Below, piece by piece: positions 62,625-64,000 of a stretch of 64,000 bases of DNA. How positions within the stretch are numbered: the stretch's first letter is position 1; each line of letters begins with the position of its first letter. Under the pieces are notes generated by a model. It was not told the origin of the DNA, made no database searches, and saw nothing but the letters and a program-made list of their open reading frames with translations. The translations under genes were made by a program, and so were the position numbers. The stretch is from an uncultured Odoribacter sp. GTDB taxonomy: Bacteria > Bacteroidota > Bacteroidia > Bacteroidales > Marinifilaceae. Location of the stretch: contig UQJP01000007.1 in NCBI GenBank assembly GCA_900541415.1, positions 1 to 64,000 of the forward strand, in the 5' to 3' direction.

Positions 62625-64000
62625 ATGCGTAAATCAATCACTATTTTAATCGTTTTCACCTTATCGTGCATTTCCCTCTACGCGGGTGAAATCAAGGTAC
62701 ACCCCATCCCCCAAGAGGTAAAAGGGGGCAATCAGACCGTACAGGTAAAAGAAATCCGGTTAGTCGGCGGAGAACAGGCCGATCCGGAAGCCATAAAAAA
62801 GCTACAACAACTTTTTAAGATCAGCAACGACAAAAAAGCCTACCCGATTTACATCGGGGAAAAAGGCGATAAAGCCGTGAAAAAATATAACTCCCGCATT
62901 CCGGCAAAAGACGGAGGGTATTACCTGAACATCGGCAATGACCAAATGATCATTGCAGGAAACGAAGGCCGGGGAACATTCTATGCCCTGCAAACCCTGT
63001 CTCAATTACTGAAACAGCAGAAATTGCCCGTTGTGGAGATCACCGATTTCCCAAGTGTTCCTTACCGGGGCACCGTGGAGGGTTTCTATGGCCAGCCCTG
63101 GAGCCACCGCGACCGGATCAGCCAACTGGACTTCTATGGAGCCAATAAGCTGAACACTTATATCTATGGCCCGAAAGACGATCCTTTCCACAGCAGCCCG
63201 AACTGGCGTCAGCCCTATCCGGAAAAAGAAGCTGCACAAATCCGGGAATTGGCGGAAATCGCCAAAACCAACAAGGTGGATTTCGTATGGGCGATACATC
63301 CGGGGCAGGACATCAAATGGAACGATGAAGACCGTAAACTTTTATTAAATAAATTCGAATTGATGTATCAGCTCGGCGTACGCTCTTTCGCCATCTTCTT
63401 CGATGATATTTCCGGAGAAGGAACCGATCCGAACCGCCAGGCCGACCTGCTGAATTACCTGCATCAAAACTTTGTGAAAGTCAAAAAAGATGTCACACCG
63501 CTGATTATGTGCCCCACCCAATATAATAAAAGCTGGTCCGATCCCAAGCCGGGAACCTATCTCGACATTCTGGGCGATAAATTAGATCCTTCTATCCGTA
63601 TCATGTGGACTGGCGACCGGGTGATTTCGGACATCACCACCGAGGGATTGCAATGGATTAATAAACGCCTGAAACGCGAAGCATATATTTGGTGGAATTT
63701 CCCGGTAAGCGACTATGTGCGTGACCATTTGCTGCTGGGACGTTCTTACGGACTCGATACGGCTGCCGGAAATCTGATGTCCGGTTTCGTTTCCAACCCG
63801 ATGGACAAAGCCGAAGCATCTAAAATCGCTATATATAGCATTGCCGATTATGCGTGGAATACCCCCAAATACAATTCATATCAAAATTGGGAAGATGCTA
63901 TCCGGAACATCATGCCGGTAACGGCGGAAGCTTTCCGTGTTTTTGCAGAACACAATTCCGACTTAGGGAAAAACGGACACGGTTACCGCCGCGAAGAATC
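62625..64000 (+). CDS. GH84 beta-N-acetylglucosaminidase, 3' end beyond window
   Basis: At least 458 residues; the frame is open to the window edge, so the C-terminus is missing. Signal peptide about 1-20 (cleavage after LYA). An N-terminal GH20-like non-catalytic domain (about 22-140) precedes the GH84 catalytic barrel beginning at PYRGTVEGFYGQPWS (about 146-160). The catalytic Asp pair is D260-D261 in AIFFDDISGEG. GH84 enzymes remove N-acetylglucosamine using the substrate acetamido group. In gut Bacteroidales they are used for mucin or host glycan release. It resembles Bacteroides thetaiotaomicron GH84. Confidence 0.93.
   Translation, partial: MRKSITILIVFTLSCISLYAGEIKVHPIPQEVKGGNQTVQVKEIRLVGGEQADPEAIKKLQQLFKISNDKKAYPIYIGEKGDKAVKKYNSRIPAKDGGYYLNIGNDQMIIAGNEGRGTFYALQTLSQLLKQQKLPVVEITDFPSVPYRGTVEGFYGQPWSHRDRISQLDFYGANKLNTYIYGPKDDPFHSSPNWRQPYPEKEAAQIRELAEIAKTNKVDFVWAIHPGQDIKWNDEDRKLLLNKFELMYQLGVRSFAIFFDDISGEGTDPNRQADLLNYLHQNFVKVKKDVTPLIMCPTQYNKSWSDPKPGTYLDILGDKLDPSIRIMWTGDRVISDITTEGLQWINKRLKREAYIWWNFPVSDYVRDHLLLGRSYGLDTAAGNLMSGFVSNPMDKAEASKIAIYSIADYAWNTPKYNSYQNWEDAIRNIMPVTAEAFRVFAEHNSDLGKNGHGYRREE

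Noticed and set aside
1..64000. CRISPR arrays, insertion sequences, prophage or rRNA operons
   Set aside because: No regularly spaced repeats with unique spacers, no transposase or phage genes, and no rRNA sequence were seen.

Overview
The window looks like chromosomal DNA of a Bacteroidales bacterium. An Odoribacter/Butyricimonas-like lineage is my guess; the species cannot be fixed from the sequence alone. Four things point this way. Genes lack Shine-Dalgarno sites. Many upstream regions carry the Bacteroidetes -7 box TAnnTTTG, sometimes with a TTTG/TTG element about 20 nt upstream. The gene families are typical of the phylum (RprXY-type two-component system, GldA/F/G ABC system, DUF4369 and TlpA lipoproteins, a large alpha-2-macroglobulin-like protein, GH3 and GH84 hydrolases). 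Base composition is moderately AT-rich with very AT-rich intergenic spaces. No IS element, prophage, CRISPR array or rRNA operon was seen.

Layout. 1-1.4 kb: purine-rich repeat-containing DNA, a decayed TetR-type regulator and an intact small membrane protein. 1.6-9.4 kb: hisS, a small membrane protein and a 1915-residue A2M-like protein that has lost its thioester. 9.4-16.1 kb (minus): response regulator and sensor kinase (RprY/RprX type), a DUF4369 lipoprotein, a TlpA-like thioredoxin lipoprotein and a TPR/OmpA-like lipoprotein. 16.1-25 kb: alaS (minus), diverging from an M23 peptidase, a MerR-like regulator, a Nif3-like protein, a zinc-ribbon coiled-coil protein and valS. 25-28.2 kb (minus): two related membrane-anchored proteins of unknown function, then nfeD-floA. 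28.4-33.3 kb: folE, fabD, a 7TM-HD c-di-AMP phosphodiesterase (PgpH type) and a LacI regulator. 33.4-36.7 kb: gldA-gldF-gldG. 36.7-38.1 kb (minus): dapA and a conserved hypothetical.

38.3-43.9 kb holds tRNA-Arg, tRNA-Glu, a secreted metallophosphoesterase, a compact reactive-chlorine-resistance-like locus (AraC regulator, DUF417/RclC-like membrane protein, RclA-like flavoprotein), tRNA-Lys and tRNA-Pro. 44.2-49.1 kb (minus) holds yigZ, dnaA, an MCE/MlaD-like protein with a SPOR-like tail and an amidase also ending in a SPOR-like domain. Divergent from these is lptD (49.3-52 kb), which has an 11-C homopolymer just after the signal peptide. 52.2-54.9 kb (minus): rlmB-type methyltransferase and an ABC-F ATPase. 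55.3-64 kb (plus): P5C dehydrogenase, a polysaccharide flippase, a DUF389 membrane protein, a GH3 enzyme with a PA14 insert and a GH84 beta-N-acetylglucosaminidase running off the edge.

The most interesting items are three. First, the AraC-DUF417-RclA operon, a probable HOCl/oxidant defence module with a 13-bp direct repeat spaced exactly 21 bp as its likely operator. Second, the C11 tract in lptD, a possible slippage site in an outer-membrane biogenesis gene. Third, the envelope cluster in which an MCE protein and an amidase share C-terminal SPOR-like domains beside lptD. Functions are read from motifs and family knowledge; nothing was checked by database search.
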